This document shows positions 23,076 through 30,834 of a stretch of DNA of 43,154 nucleotides, in pieces. Origin of the DNA: a virus; IMG/VR virus record IMGVR_UViG_3300023184_002205, positions 1 to 43,154 of that record, one strand, 5' to 3'. The notes beneath the pieces were generated by a model, which was not told the origin of the DNA, did no database searches, and worked only from the letters and a program-made list of their open reading frames with translations. How positions within the stretch are numbered: position 1 is the first letter of the stretch; the number at the start of each line of letters is the position of its first letter. Both the position numbers and the translations under genes were made by a program.

Positions 23076-26000
23076 TTAGGCCTTTACGTCGTTAATCATC
23101 GTTTCGTATGCTTTCCAAAGTGCTTCTTCTTTAACTGCCATTGGATTGTCACCCGGATATTCTTTCTTGAATTGTTTCTTAGCACGATTCAAGTCCGCAC
23201 CAGCTGGGATAGCTGCATCTGTTCCTGCTACTTCTTCACGTGGTGTATTAGTATATTCAATATCACGTTCCTTAGGACCTTCTTCTGCAACCACTTCTTC
23301 AGCTACTGCTGGTTGTGCTTGGATAGCAACTACCGGCATACCACTTAGTTTGCGGATTAGATTTACTACATCTTCTTCACCGTTAGCACTTACGTTAATG
23401 TTGATATCTTCTTTTACTGTGTATTTTTTACCGTCCACTTCAAACTCCTTTTCACCGGCTGCTTTAGCTTTGGCTAATGCGCCCGAGAACTCGTTACCTT
23501 CTGATGCTACTTCTTCTTCAAGATCACTGGTATCTTTGAATTTCTTACCGTCTAATTCAAATTCGTCACCTTTAGCAGTAGCAGCCAATTTACCAGTAAA
23601 TGCGTTGCCTTCTGTTTCAATTGATTCATCTTTGATAGGAGTAGTGTCTACACCTGCGGCTGCCAAAAACATTTCACGTTTGAAACGTGAATTTTGTTGC
23701 TTAAATATGTCAGCATGATGCATAGCTAATTCTGTACGTTTAGCCATATCTGGAATAGCCTTTAATAAGTCAGCTACCATGCGGAAGTCTTTGCGTGTTG
23801 CGGCTTCGTTAATTGCTGCTTCGTCAATCATGCAACCTGCACCTTCATCTGTGTGTGTTAATGGACTTGCTGAATCACCTGGCACCATTGGGTTAAGGGA
23901 TTCTGTGCATTCACAGCTTTCACAACCACAGCTTTCACATTTGGCTTCCATCTTTGGTGGTAGGCCTGCTAATTTAGCGATCTCATCTAATTCTTGTTGT
24001 GCATCTAATAATGGTTCTTCGCTGACAAATGAATTCATTGGTGCACCACATTCTGCCATTTCTTTTTGTTTGCTTTGGCAGAAATGATTATATGATGTCG
24101 CTGTGTCGCTGATGAAATCTTCATCGTGATGGCATAACCAACTAGCTGCCTTTGGTGTCATTTTTAATTCAATCAATTCATCATATACTGCTTTTACAAA
24201 TGCTTCTGAATTGCAATCTAAGTGCGGTTGTTCGTCACATAATACTCGAGCTACTGTTTCATATGTGTATTCACTGCTTTCGTGATTGCGACTTTCTTCT
24301 AACTTACCAGCTTTCTTTGCTTTCCATGCTGTAGCATAAGCAATACCTTTTTCTTTAGGTGTTAGCTTGCCGTCTTTGGCATAACCTTTCTTGATATGTT
24401 TAACCATGCGTTCTGCTTTGGCACCTGGAGGTGCTACTTCTGCTACTTGTGAAGCTTTCTTGTGACCAAGTGCTACCGCAAGATCTTTGCCGCTAATACC
24501 ATGTGGTTTGGCTAGCTCATCATAGTCAGCTGGTGTAAATTGTTTTTTGCTGGTATAACCTTTCTTATCAGCGAGACGCATTAGGTCATAATGAATGTCT
24601 TTCATCTTACCTTCATCTAGCTCTTCACCTTCGTTAGCACGTAATTTCTTAAGCACAGCACCAGCTACTTTCTCGCCACGTTCTTTACTACCATAACGCT
24701 CACCTGCTGACTTAGCGATCTTAGCAAACGCTTTGCCTGGTTTGCCAATGTCTTTACCTGCACGTGCAGTTTTGGCTGAGTAACTAACTTCGTCCATCTG
24801 TGTTTCATCCATCTTGTCGTGTTTAGCACGGATTAATGCCATTTTTTCTTTGCTTGCACCTTCACGTCCTGCTTGCTGTAGGGCTTTCATACCTTCTTTA
24901 CCGTATTTCTTTTTACCTAAGTATGCTTGTAGACCACTTTCATCTAAATCTTTTTCTTCATCATCTTTTTGTGCGGCGCCACCATAAGCACGACCTTTAA
25001 CAAAACGGCTTGATGATTTGCTATCATAATCACCTTTCTCAGCACGCTCATCTTCTTGTTTGTCTTTTAGTGCTTGTAGGCGTTTGCGTTTTTCCACAGC
25101 AGATTTGTCTATCTTAGCAGGTTCAGCATCTTTGGCATCTTTGGCCGCTGATTTCATAGGCTCTTCAGTGTCACCATCTTTGTCAAGATCTAAGAAGTCT
25201 GGTTTTGCAGCTTCTTTAAAGTTGGCAAATCGCTCCATTAGGCTTTCTGCTATTTTTTCTAAGTTTTTCATGCTCTTGGTTCCTAAAGTTTCTTCTAATT
25301 GGCTGTCGCTACGTTGATAGGGGTGAGGCTGAGTAGCTGCATACGCCTGATCAAATTCTGGTGCAGTGGGATCTAGTCTGGGATCATAACGTGGATCCTC
25401 TGCTGGTGCTGGTTCTAATTTAAACTGTCCTCTATTGACATCACGCATGCGTGTTTTAAATCTTGGATTCTTTTTAGCGTATTCCGGGAATTTTTGTATC
25501 AGTTTTTTTACTTTTGGTGTCATTAGTAACTGAACTACATTGTCATAGTTAGACATTACAGTTTCAATGCGTGCCAGTTTTCGATCTGGATTTTGATCTG
25601 TAGTTAAATCTGTTAACAGCCCGTAGAGTTGATAATCATAAAGTGTAAGTGGCTTTCCACCAAAATCTAAAGTGATTTTCTCTTGTGCCTGTTGAAAGGC
25701 TTTAAGTGCTGAATTGTAATTAATTAGCCCTAAATCTGGATCACCTTCTTTGTATTCTCTTAGCATTTTTAATTTGGTCTCTTTGCTTTCTGCTGCTTGT
25801 CTGGACACTTGTGTAGCTTTCATCAACGGATCATTTGCGGCTTGTCTTGATATTTGGCTGACTTTTCCTGTTCCTGGTTTTGATGCACCCTTGGGCGGCG
25901 TACCATCTGATTGCCCAACATCTGTTTGTGTATCTGTTGGTGTGCTAACAGCTTGAGCAGTTTTGTCTTTGCCTGGAAATTGATAAATGTCAGCAGTTGG

Positions 26001-26621
26001 TTGTTGAGGTGCTGTTGTTGCTGTCGCTGTAGCCTGTTGTTGTGGTTCTTGTGGTATAGCCGCTACTTGTGCATCATGGTCTTTTTCAATTTGCTGTGCT
26101 GCCAGTGCTGCCTGTTGATCTTGTGCTGTGATCTGTCCTGCAGCTACTTTGTCATTTAATGCACGGAATCTTTGATCTGTAGCAGTCATTACTTTCTGCA
26201 TAGCGTCTTGATTAGCCTGTGTTTTAGCTAACATCTTCTGGGTCTGCTCGATCTTTTGTCGATCAGCGATGTCAGCTTGTTTCTCTTGTTCTAATTCATT
26301 TTCTAATTTACTGGTGTAACTTACGATAGCTTCAAAATCATTGAGTTCAGGTTTGATAAACTTAGCTTTAGTAGCTAATCTTGCTACATCAGGGTCTGCG
26401 CTTCTTGTAAGATCAGAATCAGGAATAACCGCTTCTGGTTCTTTGCGTTTAGTTTTAGCTTCTTTAAATCCCTGATAGCGTTCTTCAAGTTGTGTAACAG
26501 CAGACATGATATCTCCGCGAGGATCTATGCTCTCATAGATTGGCTCAGCGGTCGACACAGGATTCTCTTTAGGTCTTAGACCATCAAGTTTTCCTAAGAT
26601 ATCATATATGTTGTTGCTCAT
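23076..26621 (-). CDS. Giant modular protein, probably head-internal
   Basis: 1181 residues, low in hydrophobics and largely disordered, built from short modules I recall scattered in other large phages. In order: LEERYQGFKEA (45-55); a Gln/Ala-rich region (~130-260); a helical block (~290-400); at Met451 a fresh leader MKNLEKIAESLMERFANFKEA split by its own [I]-x-E|S site; an EF-hand-like DLDKDGDTEE (478-487); Lys/Arg/Glu-rich modules (HIKKGYAKDGKLTPKEKGIA); LDEIAKLAGL (~877-886) with CESCGCESCECTES (~893-906); RTELAMHHADIFKQQNSRFK; and two ~36-residue repeats with EGNxFxGxLA...EFExDGKK (~1004 and ~1040). It lies among other putative internal proteins. Fusion of two proteins is likely. Confidence 0.75.
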   Translation of the reverse strand: MSNNIYDILGKLDGLRPKENPVSTAEPIYESIDPRGDIMSAVTQLEERYQGFKEAKTKRKEPEAVIPDSDLTRSADPDVARLATKAKFIKPELNDFEAIVSYTSKLENELEQEKQADIADRQKIEQTQKMLAKTQANQDAMQKVMTATDQRFRALNDKVAAGQITAQDQQAALAAQQIEKDHDAQVAAIPQEPQQQATATATTAPQQPTADIYQFPGKDKTAQAVSTPTDTQTDVGQSDGTPPKGASKPGTGKVSQISRQAANDPLMKATQVSRQAAESKETKLKMLREYKEGDPDLGLINYNSALKAFQQAQEKITLDFGGKPLTLYDYQLYGLLTDLTTDQNPDRKLARIETVMSNYDNVVQLLMTPKVKKLIQKFPEYAKKNPRFKTRMRDVNRGQFKLEPAPAEDPRYDPRLDPTAPEFDQAYAATQPHPYQRSDSQLEETLGTKSMKNLEKIAESLMERFANFKEAAKPDFLDLDKDGDTEEPMKSAAKDAKDAEPAKIDKSAVEKRKRLQALKDKQEDERAEKGDYDSKSSSRFVKGRAYGGAAQKDDEEKDLDESGLQAYLGKKKYGKEGMKALQQAGREGASKEKMALIRAKHDKMDETQMDEVSYSAKTARAGKDIGKPGKAFAKIAKSAGERYGSKERGEKVAGAVLKKLRANEGEELDEGKMKDIHYDLMRLADKKGYTSKKQFTPADYDELAKPHGISGKDLAVALGHKKASQVAEVAPPGAKAERMVKHIKKGYAKDGKLTPKEKGIAYATAWKAKKAGKLEESRNHESSEYTYETVARVLCDEQPHLDCNSEAFVKAVYDELIELKMTPKAASWLCHHDEDFISDTATSYNHFCQSKQKEMAECGAPMNSFVSEEPLLDAQQELDEIAKLAGLPPKMEAKCESCGCESCECTESLNPMVPGDSASPLTHTDEGAGCMIDEAAINEAATRKDFRMVADLLKAIPDMAKRTELAMHHADIFKQQNSRFKREMFLAAAGVDTTPIKDESIETEGNAFTGKLAATAKGDEFELDGKKFKDTSDLEEEVASEGNEFSGALAKAKAAGEKEFEVDGKKYTVKEDININVSANGEEDVVNLIRKLSGMPVVAIQAQPAVAEEVVAEEGPKERDIEYTNTPREEVAGTDAAIPAGADLNRAKKQFKKEYPGDNPMAVKEEALWKAYETMINDVKA

Positions 26622-26631
26622 CTTATAGCCT

Positions 26632-27258
26632 TTATTTTGGACTTGGTATTTTATTCTTGGTGCTACCTACTGGACTTTTATCTCCAGTTGGAATTTGTTG
26701 TAGTGTTTTACCAAATGCTGGGTCTTTTTCGCCGCCAACAGTTTCATCATCGCCTGCAATTTCAAACTTTGATGGAGTGTTCAATTCTTTAAGAATCGTA
26801 CCTGCTTCGCTGTATGCTTTGCTTGCAGCTTTTTGATCAGCTGTGGCTTCTGGAAGTGGTTTTATTAATTCTGCATCGCCTTGTTTAAATTCTTTAAGCT
26901 CACTTTCGCCATCTACATTCCAGCGCCAAATTTCTTCTGGATTATATTTAGGAACTACAACTACCTGAGCAAGGCTGCAACCTAAACGTTCTGCTACGAT
27001 CACACGTAATTGTGCGTCATTTACTGGATATTTTAATACAGCGTCCATTAAAAATACTTCGCAGTTTGGAATGCTTGGGAAGTCAATATCGTTGGCTTTG
27101 ATTGGTAGGCTTTTTGGAGCACTTACGCTTTCTACTGCGTATTTGGTAAGGCCAACTTTAAGACCATCGAGTTTGTCTTTAGGGTCGCAGTTGGCGATCT
27201 TAATACGGAACTCGTAGGTTTTTTGAACTTCTGAAAGGTATTGTAAAAAGTTTTTCAT
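26632..27258 (-). CDS. Late protein with capsid-targeting-like start
   Basis: 208 residues. MKNFLQYLSE resembles the leaders of the neighbours, although Val follows the Glu. Residues 10-110 look like a compact alpha/beta domain (KTYEFRIKIANCDPKDKLDGLK split over 13-34, then VFLMDAVLKYPVNDAQLRVI and VVVPKYNPEE). The remainder is polar with repeated GDxxxGG/GDKSPVG segments and is probably flexible. It has a late promoter (GATAAATA, 27280-27287) 21 bases upstream with AGGAT as ribosome binding site, so it can be made without the small terminase gene upstream. Conserved in related phages as I recall, but without an assigned function. Confidence 0.72.
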   Translation of the reverse strand: MKNFLQYLSEVQKTYEFRIKIANCDPKDKLDGLKVGLTKYAVESVSAPKSLPIKANDIDFPSIPNCEVFLMDAVLKYPVNDAQLRVIVAERLGCSLAQVVVVPKYNPEEIWRWNVDGESELKEFKQGDAELIKPLPEATADQKAASKAYSEAGTILKELNTPSKFEIAGDDETVGGEKDPAFGKTLQQIPTGDKSPVGSTKNKIPSPK

Positions 27259-27278
27259 ATAATTGTATCCTATTAGTG

Positions 27279-27788
27279 TTATTTATCAGTTTTACCTAAG
27301 ATCTGCTTGAGCAATTCGTTGCGATCCAATACTACAGCGCGACCGTCTTCTGCTTCAATGATCTTGTCACCGTCAGTTTTAGCCATTTGCTGGTCTAATC
27401 GTGCTTTTTTCAGCTGTAGATCTACCATACGTAGCTTTTTATCCAGCTTGGCTTGTTTGGCAGCAATAGCGTGCCCTAACAATGTGCCTGCGGTAGCTAA
27501 TATGTGCCCGCTGAAACGTGCTTCAACGTTCATGCCTAAGTCAATTAAATCATTGAACTTGTCTTTGGCAAGATCGCTAAGTTCATCTAATTCTTTATCA
27601 CTGATATCTAAGTTGTCTACGAAAGGCAGCGCAGCATCGATCTTGTCAATAGCTGTGTCTACTTCTTGGATGATAGCACGTTGTTCTTCTATAGAGGGTT
27701 TGCCTTCCGCAGTGCTATCCGTTTCACCTGTTTCCGTAGTTTCCTCTGCAGGAGGCAAATTAAAAAGTTCTTGGAGTTTTTGGGTCAT
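27279..27788 (-). CDS. 16: Terminase small subunit (gp16)
   Basis: 169 residues (T4 gp16 is 164). The centre is the long helical hairpin typical of T4-type small terminases (DKFNDLIDLGMNVEA, then HILATAGTLLGHAIAAKQAK, then LRMVDLQLKKARLDQQMAK), which forms the oligomeric core ring; flanks are acidic and variable. It recognises viral DNA and stimulates gp17. In T4 genes 16 and 17 are adjacent; here they are 5.7 kb apart with the internal-protein genes between. The start at 27788 has no Shine-Dalgarno, and a GGTAAATA octamer lies 8 bases before it. Confidence 0.75.
   Translation of the reverse strand: MTQKLQELFNLPPAEETTETGETDSTAEGKPSIEEQRAIIQEVDTAIDKIDAALPFVDNLDISDKELDELSDLAKDKFNDLIDLGMNVEARFSGHILATAGTLLGHAIAAKQAKLDKKLRMVDLQLKKARLDQQMAKTDGDKIIEAEDGRAVVLDRNELLKQILGKTDK
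27280..27287 (-). promoter_or_regulatory. T4-type late promoter GATAAATA
   Basis: Minus-strand octamer overlapping the stop codon of the small terminase gene and 21 bases before the ATG at 27258, with AGGAT in the leader. Confidence 0.65.
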
Positions 27789-27796
27789 AGTAAAAC

Positions 27797-27804
27797 TATT
27801 TACC
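27797..27804 (-). promoter_or_regulatory. Late-promoter-like octamer GGTAAATA near the gp16 start
   Basis: Minus-strand GGTAAATA followed by GTTTTACT and the ATG at 27788, overlapping the end of the gp4 gene. The same variant precedes the tail tube gene at 30776-30783, where the spacing is normal. Confidence 0.4.
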
Positions 27805-28231
27805 GCTTGTTATTTTTGAAGATATCGTATTCGGTTACTACTCTGAAGCGCATATTATTGGCTCGGGCCCATGAATCTGCGGCCGCCCATTTGGCCATGT
27901 TCATGGCTACCATGAGCTTGTCGCGATAACTGCGTGCTGATTCCATGGTAGTTTCAGTTGATGGTTTGATTTCTACAAGTTCTGTATGCTTGCGTTGATT
28001 GGCATCTACGTAGACTATGAGAAAATCTGGAACATAGATAGTATTTTTACCGCTAACAGGATTAAAATAGGGGATCTTAACACCTTCGCTGGCCCAATTC
28101 AACACAGCAGGATTATTATCACAGAAGCTCATGAATGTAAATTCCCAACTGCTGCGATAACTGGGCAGGCGTTTACCCATGTATTTTTCTGGGTTCTTGA
28201 TTTGATACTTACCTTGTGCGTATTTGGCCAT
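27800..28231 (-). CDS. 4: Head completion protein gp4 (nuclease-like)
   Basis: 143 residues, matching T4 gp4 (also called 50/65, ~150 residues). Opening KYAQGKYQIKNPEKYMGKRLPSY (split at residue 3-25) and RSSWEFTFMSFCDNNPAVLNWASE are hallmarks, followed by VPDFLIVY and LVEIKPSTET, which carry the Asp...ExK residues of a PD-(D/E)XK endonuclease fold. In T4 it acts late in head assembly, possibly trimming or protecting packaged DNA ends before neck attachment. It starts on the stop of the upstream gene (one-base overlap). Confidence 0.9.
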   Translation of the reverse strand: MAKYAQGKYQIKNPEKYMGKRLPSYRSSWEFTFMSFCDNNPAVLNWASEGVKIPYFNPVSGKNTIYVPDFLIVYVDANQRKHTELVEIKPSTETTMESARSYRDKLMVAMNMAKWAAADSWARANNMRFRVVTEYDIFKNNKR

Positions 28232-28983
28232 TATGCAAGTATAGTTCTTGATATGTATTTGCTGGTTACGGGGCTATTACCTAAACCTAACAAGCTCGTG
28301 CCTGAGCGATTGAGATTAAGGAACATGGTTAAGTAAGCATTGACTTCTGAAATATTATTATACACAGTGCTAGGACCAGGTTTAGCATACTGCGTTCCGC
28401 TGGATGCCCAAGTGCCATTGTTATAAGTATCTGTATCAACAGCATTTGGTGATGTTCGTTGGGCATACTTACCAGACGTATAACTAACAGTTGAAAAATT
28501 ATAGACTACAGTGCCGTCTTGGAGCATTACACGTTCAGCCATATATCCGTTGGCAGATGCTATATTATTGTTAACGAGTTTATAAAATACATCTAATTCT
28601 GTTATATAAAATAATTGCCCTTCTGAGTAGGTATTTTTATTTGCTACTATATCTTGATATGTTTCGTATTGTGTAACGACAGTTTGCGTGGGCGGTAGCG
28701 GAGTTATAACAGGTAATTCTGCTTTGTTTTTATCGCTGAGTTTTTTAAGTTCTTCTACTATGCTAACTGGATCTATATTTTGCTGTGTTGCGGTGTATAA
28801 TACAGCACCTGCTAAGGTTCGTCCTGCATCAATATCACCTGTCAGGCTTTGGAAATATGCAACAACGGTGTCATTGGTTCCAGAGCTCACACTGGGATTT
28901 TGATTGTAATAGTTATTAAAATAATCTGTAGTAGACTGAGTCTTGTCTGGATTAACAGGTAAATTTCCTGGGATCGCTGGCAT
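28231..28983 (-). CDS. Probable tail/baseplate structural protein of unknown function
   Basis: 250 residues from the ATG at 28983; an in-frame start at 29031 would overlap the upstream gene by 47 bases and is less likely. The N-terminal third is polar and Asn/Thr-rich, with a helical stretch DPVSIVEELKKLSDKN (about 86-101). The middle has a TYSEGQLFYITELDVFYKLVNN unit (split around 133-154) like the GD/GQ-x-Y...YxxxxW modules of other virion proteins here. The C-terminus, NAYLTMFLNLNRSGTSLLGL, then SPVTSKYISRTIL, is what I recall from conserved structural proteins of T4-like phages of open water. Located between gp4 and tail genes. Confidence 0.7.
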   Translation of the reverse strand: MPAIPGNLPVNPDKTQSTTDYFNNYYNQNPSVSSGTNDTVVAYFQSLTGDIDAGRTLAGAVLYTATQQNIDPVSIVEELKKLSDKNKAELPVITPLPPTQTVVTQYETYQDIVANKNTYSEGQLFYITELDVFYKLVNNNIASANGYMAERVMLQDGTVVYNFSTVSYTSGKYAQRTSPNAVDTDTYNNGTWASSGTQYAKPGPSTVYNNISEVNAYLTMFLNLNRSGTSLLGLGNSPVTSKYISRTILA

Positions 28984-28984
28984 A

Positions 28985-30058
28985 TTAATTTGTTCCTTGG
29001 TTGCTTGATGGGTTTTGATTACCCGCGGCATTCATATTGTTACCATTATTAACTCCACCAAATCCTGGGAATGATGGTCCGGATGCTGATAATCCGGTTT
29101 TGACTGTGCTTGATGTTGGAACAAATATCGTGCTCAAAGGATTTTTTCCTTTCATGATATCGTTGCCTATAAAAGACAAGTCTAAACTCGGTGCTTGTTT
29201 CAGTTGTGTGTTACTACCAGTAAGGATATTAAATGCATTGATGCCGTTTTGGACAGCAGAACCCAAGTCTCCATTTTCTATGTTATCTAAGATGTTTCTA
29301 CCAGCGCCAATCAAACTACCAGCATTACGTAATGGGCTCGGAGTATTATCGTAATGCACTTCATCGAAGCCTAATACCGTGCCACTGCTGACCGGACCAC
29401 TATCATATAGGACTGCTTCATAATTTACAGTCATACTATGTTCCATAGGTTCATAGCCGCCTGCGGTGTGTTCGCCATGCTGGAAATTAGTGATCATCGG
29501 ACGTATTAGTGTGTAACTACTGAAACGTTTCTGATGTAGACTATAGATACGTATGCTGTTTAGATATGGTAGATTACCAGTATTAGCTGTCTTAGGGCTA
29601 AATCCCCAATTCTGCTGTTGGCGTTGTTTATACTTGCTGTCGTCTTTATAATTGTCGATCTGATAATCGCTATCTCTGTAATAGTAGGTAAAATAGTCAT
29701 ACCAGAATTTACGAACTACGTCTGCACTATCATCATGGAATGATATAGTGACAGGATCATAATTCACACGCTCTTGTTGCACGGTCTTGCGATTATAAGC
29801 GTTGTAAGTTTTATTCTGTATATTATACTTAGGCAGTTGGATATTCTTGGCCATCATACCAGTTTCAATTTGGCTCAGCTGATCCATTGATGATATGTTG
29901 GTATTAACGTCCATGAACACATGGAATAGATTGTTGAGTTTAGGACTTAATCTGTATAAGCCATCAACAAAAGTTCGTGCGGCGTGTTGATAGTCGCGTA
30001 TATTTTGATTTGGTGCTATGCTTTGTAGCAGTTGACCCCAGATATTATTTTGGCTCAT
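28985..30058 (-). CDS. Tail-tube-fold baseplate protein (gp54/gp48-like)
   Basis: 357 residues. The core (~60-250) follows the pattern of the gp19-type tail tube fold, for example VNYDPVTISFHDDSADVVRKFW then YYRDSDYQIDN, and IRIYSLHQKRFSSYTLIRPM before the strand EHSMTVNYEAVLYDSG; in T4 gp48 and gp54 are tail-tube-like proteins that cap the baseplate and start the tube. The C-terminal ~100 residues are Asn/Gly/Ser-rich and probably disordered. It directly follows the tail tube gene, past a terminator, with its own late promoter. The tube-fold family is likely; which of gp48 or gp54 it stands for cannot be settled here. Confidence 0.5.
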   Translation of the reverse strand: MSQNNIWGQLLQSIAPNQNIRDYQHAARTFVDGLYRLSPKLNNLFHVFMDVNTNISSMDQLSQIETGMMAKNIQLPKYNIQNKTYNAYNRKTVQQERVNYDPVTISFHDDSADVVRKFWYDYFTYYYRDSDYQIDNYKDDSKYKQRQQQNWGFSPKTANTGNLPYLNSIRIYSLHQKRFSSYTLIRPMITNFQHGEHTAGGYEPMEHSMTVNYEAVLYDSGPVSSGTVLGFDEVHYDNTPSPLRNAGSLIGAGRNILDNIENGDLGSAVQNGINAFNILTGSNTQLKQAPSLDLSFIGNDIMKGKNPLSTIFVPTSSTVKTGLSASGPSFPGFGGVNNGNNMNAAGNQNPSSNQGTN

Positions 30059-30078
30059 AGATATTCCTGTCTATACAT

Positions 30079-30086
30079 TATTTATC
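30079..30086 (-). promoter_or_regulatory. T4-type late promoter GATAAATA
   Basis: Minus-strand octamer 20 bases before the ATG at 30058, directly after the tail-tube terminator, with AGGAAT as ribosome binding site. Confidence 0.7.
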
Positions 30087-30090
30087 GCCA

Positions 30091-30119
30091 AAAAAAAGCC
30101 CAGATTGTTCTGGGCTTTT
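30091..30119 (-). terminator. Rho-independent terminator after the tail tube gene
   Basis: Stem AAAAGCCCAGA (30094-30104) / TCTGGGCTTTT (30109-30119) with a 4-base loop. On the minus strand it runs into seven or more T residues. It lies 20 bases past the gp19 stop. Strong and unambiguous. Confidence 0.92.
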
Positions 30120-30139
30120 AAGTTTGTTTCGTCTGGATA

Positions 30140-30757
30140 TTAGCCAGTAATTACTGTACCAAGTGTTCTTGTTACAGCGCCACCAATACCTGAACCTAAT
30201 GGAGTTTGTGTAGCGTTATCATAACGAATAGTTAGTTGGATCGTTGCTGGTTCGTTAGTAGCATAGTTTACGTCACCGTAGTCAGCCGCTGTTAAGAAAC
30301 AACCATCCATTGTCCATGTTTCTAAGATGTTAGGTGTGTTAGCACCATTACCACCATCAAGGATTTCAAGAACTGTAGTAAATTTATAGTCGATACCTGA
30401 ACTTGCAGAGCTTTGTTCAAAGAAGTCAAATTGTTTCTGCATCTGTTCGCCAACACGTTTAGTAACTTCACCGCCCGCATCATCACGTAACATGCAAGTA
30501 ACTGTTTCCCAAGTTGGTTTACCAGCTAAGTATACCTTGCTATTGTAGATGTCGATAGTGATAGGTTCCATTGAAACTTGTGGACGTTTAAAATCCATAA
30601 CCTGTTTAGTTAGCTCAGTTGTAGGTTGGGTAACGCCAAAGTTTAAGAAAGTTACGCGAAAGCGGAACTTTAATTTTGGCATCAACAGACCTTGCGTGCT
30701 GGCACTTTGGTTAGTTGATAACGGAACTGTAAAATTAGTTAATGACGCTGTTGCCAT
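30140..30757 (-). CDS. 19: Tail tube protein gp19
   Basis: 205 residues (T4 gp19 163). Pattern of the family: KLKFRFRVTFLNFG near the start, KQVMDFKRPQVSMEPITIDI (about 51-70), then strands VTCMLRDDAGGEV, a helical part with KQFDFFEQSS, and the C-terminal strands TWTMDGCFLTAADYGDVNYA and IQLTIRYDNA that are hallmarks of T4-type tubes. Stacked hexamers of it form the inner tail tube. It follows the sheath gene and is followed by a strong terminator, so it is probably made at high level from its own message. Confidence 0.92.
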   Translation of the reverse strand: MATASLTNFTVPLSTNQSASTQGLLMPKLKFRFRVTFLNFGVTQPTTELTKQVMDFKRPQVSMEPITIDIYNSKVYLAGKPTWETVTCMLRDDAGGEVTKRVGEQMQKQFDFFEQSSASSGIDYKFTTVLEILDGGNGANTPNILETWTMDGCFLTAADYGDVNYATNEPATIQLTIRYDNATQTPLGSGIGGAVTRTLGTVITG

Positions 30758-30775
30758 TTTGTATATCCTTTTATA

Positions 30776-30783
30776 TATTTACC
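30776..30783 (-). promoter_or_regulatory. Late-promoter-like GGTAAATA before the tail tube gene
   Basis: Minus-strand GGTAAATA, 18 bases before the ATG at 30757, with AAGGATAT between. The first two bases depart from the TATAAATA consensus, but the spacing and leader match other late genes here. Confidence 0.45.
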
Positions 30784-30800
30784 TGTTTTGCTCTTACGCT

Positions 30801-30822
30801 ATGGGAGCGTTGCCACTCCCAT
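30801..30822 (-). promoter_or_regulatory. Hairpin between sheath and tube genes
   Basis: ATGGGAG/CTCCCAT stem with an 8-base loop, just past the gp18 stop. No T-tract follows on the minus strand, so it is more likely an attenuator, RNA-stability or processing element than a full terminator. Confidence 0.5.
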
Positions 30823-30834
30823 TATATGCGTATA

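Noticed and set aside
23146-26159. Several long plus-strand open frames across the 1181-residue gene
   Set aside because: They are antisense shadows with Ser/Cys/Leu-rich, unfamiliar products and no ribosome binding sites; the minus-strand frame has recognisable modules.
27307-27929. Plus-strand frames of 170 and 87 codons opposite the small terminase gene
   Set aside because: Antisense shadows of a gene with a clear gp16-like helical core; no promoter or Shine-Dalgarno.
28984-29031. Longer N-terminus for the gene ending at 28231
   Set aside because: It would overlap the upstream tail gene by 47 bases; the ATG at 28983 abuts that stop, as is usual here.
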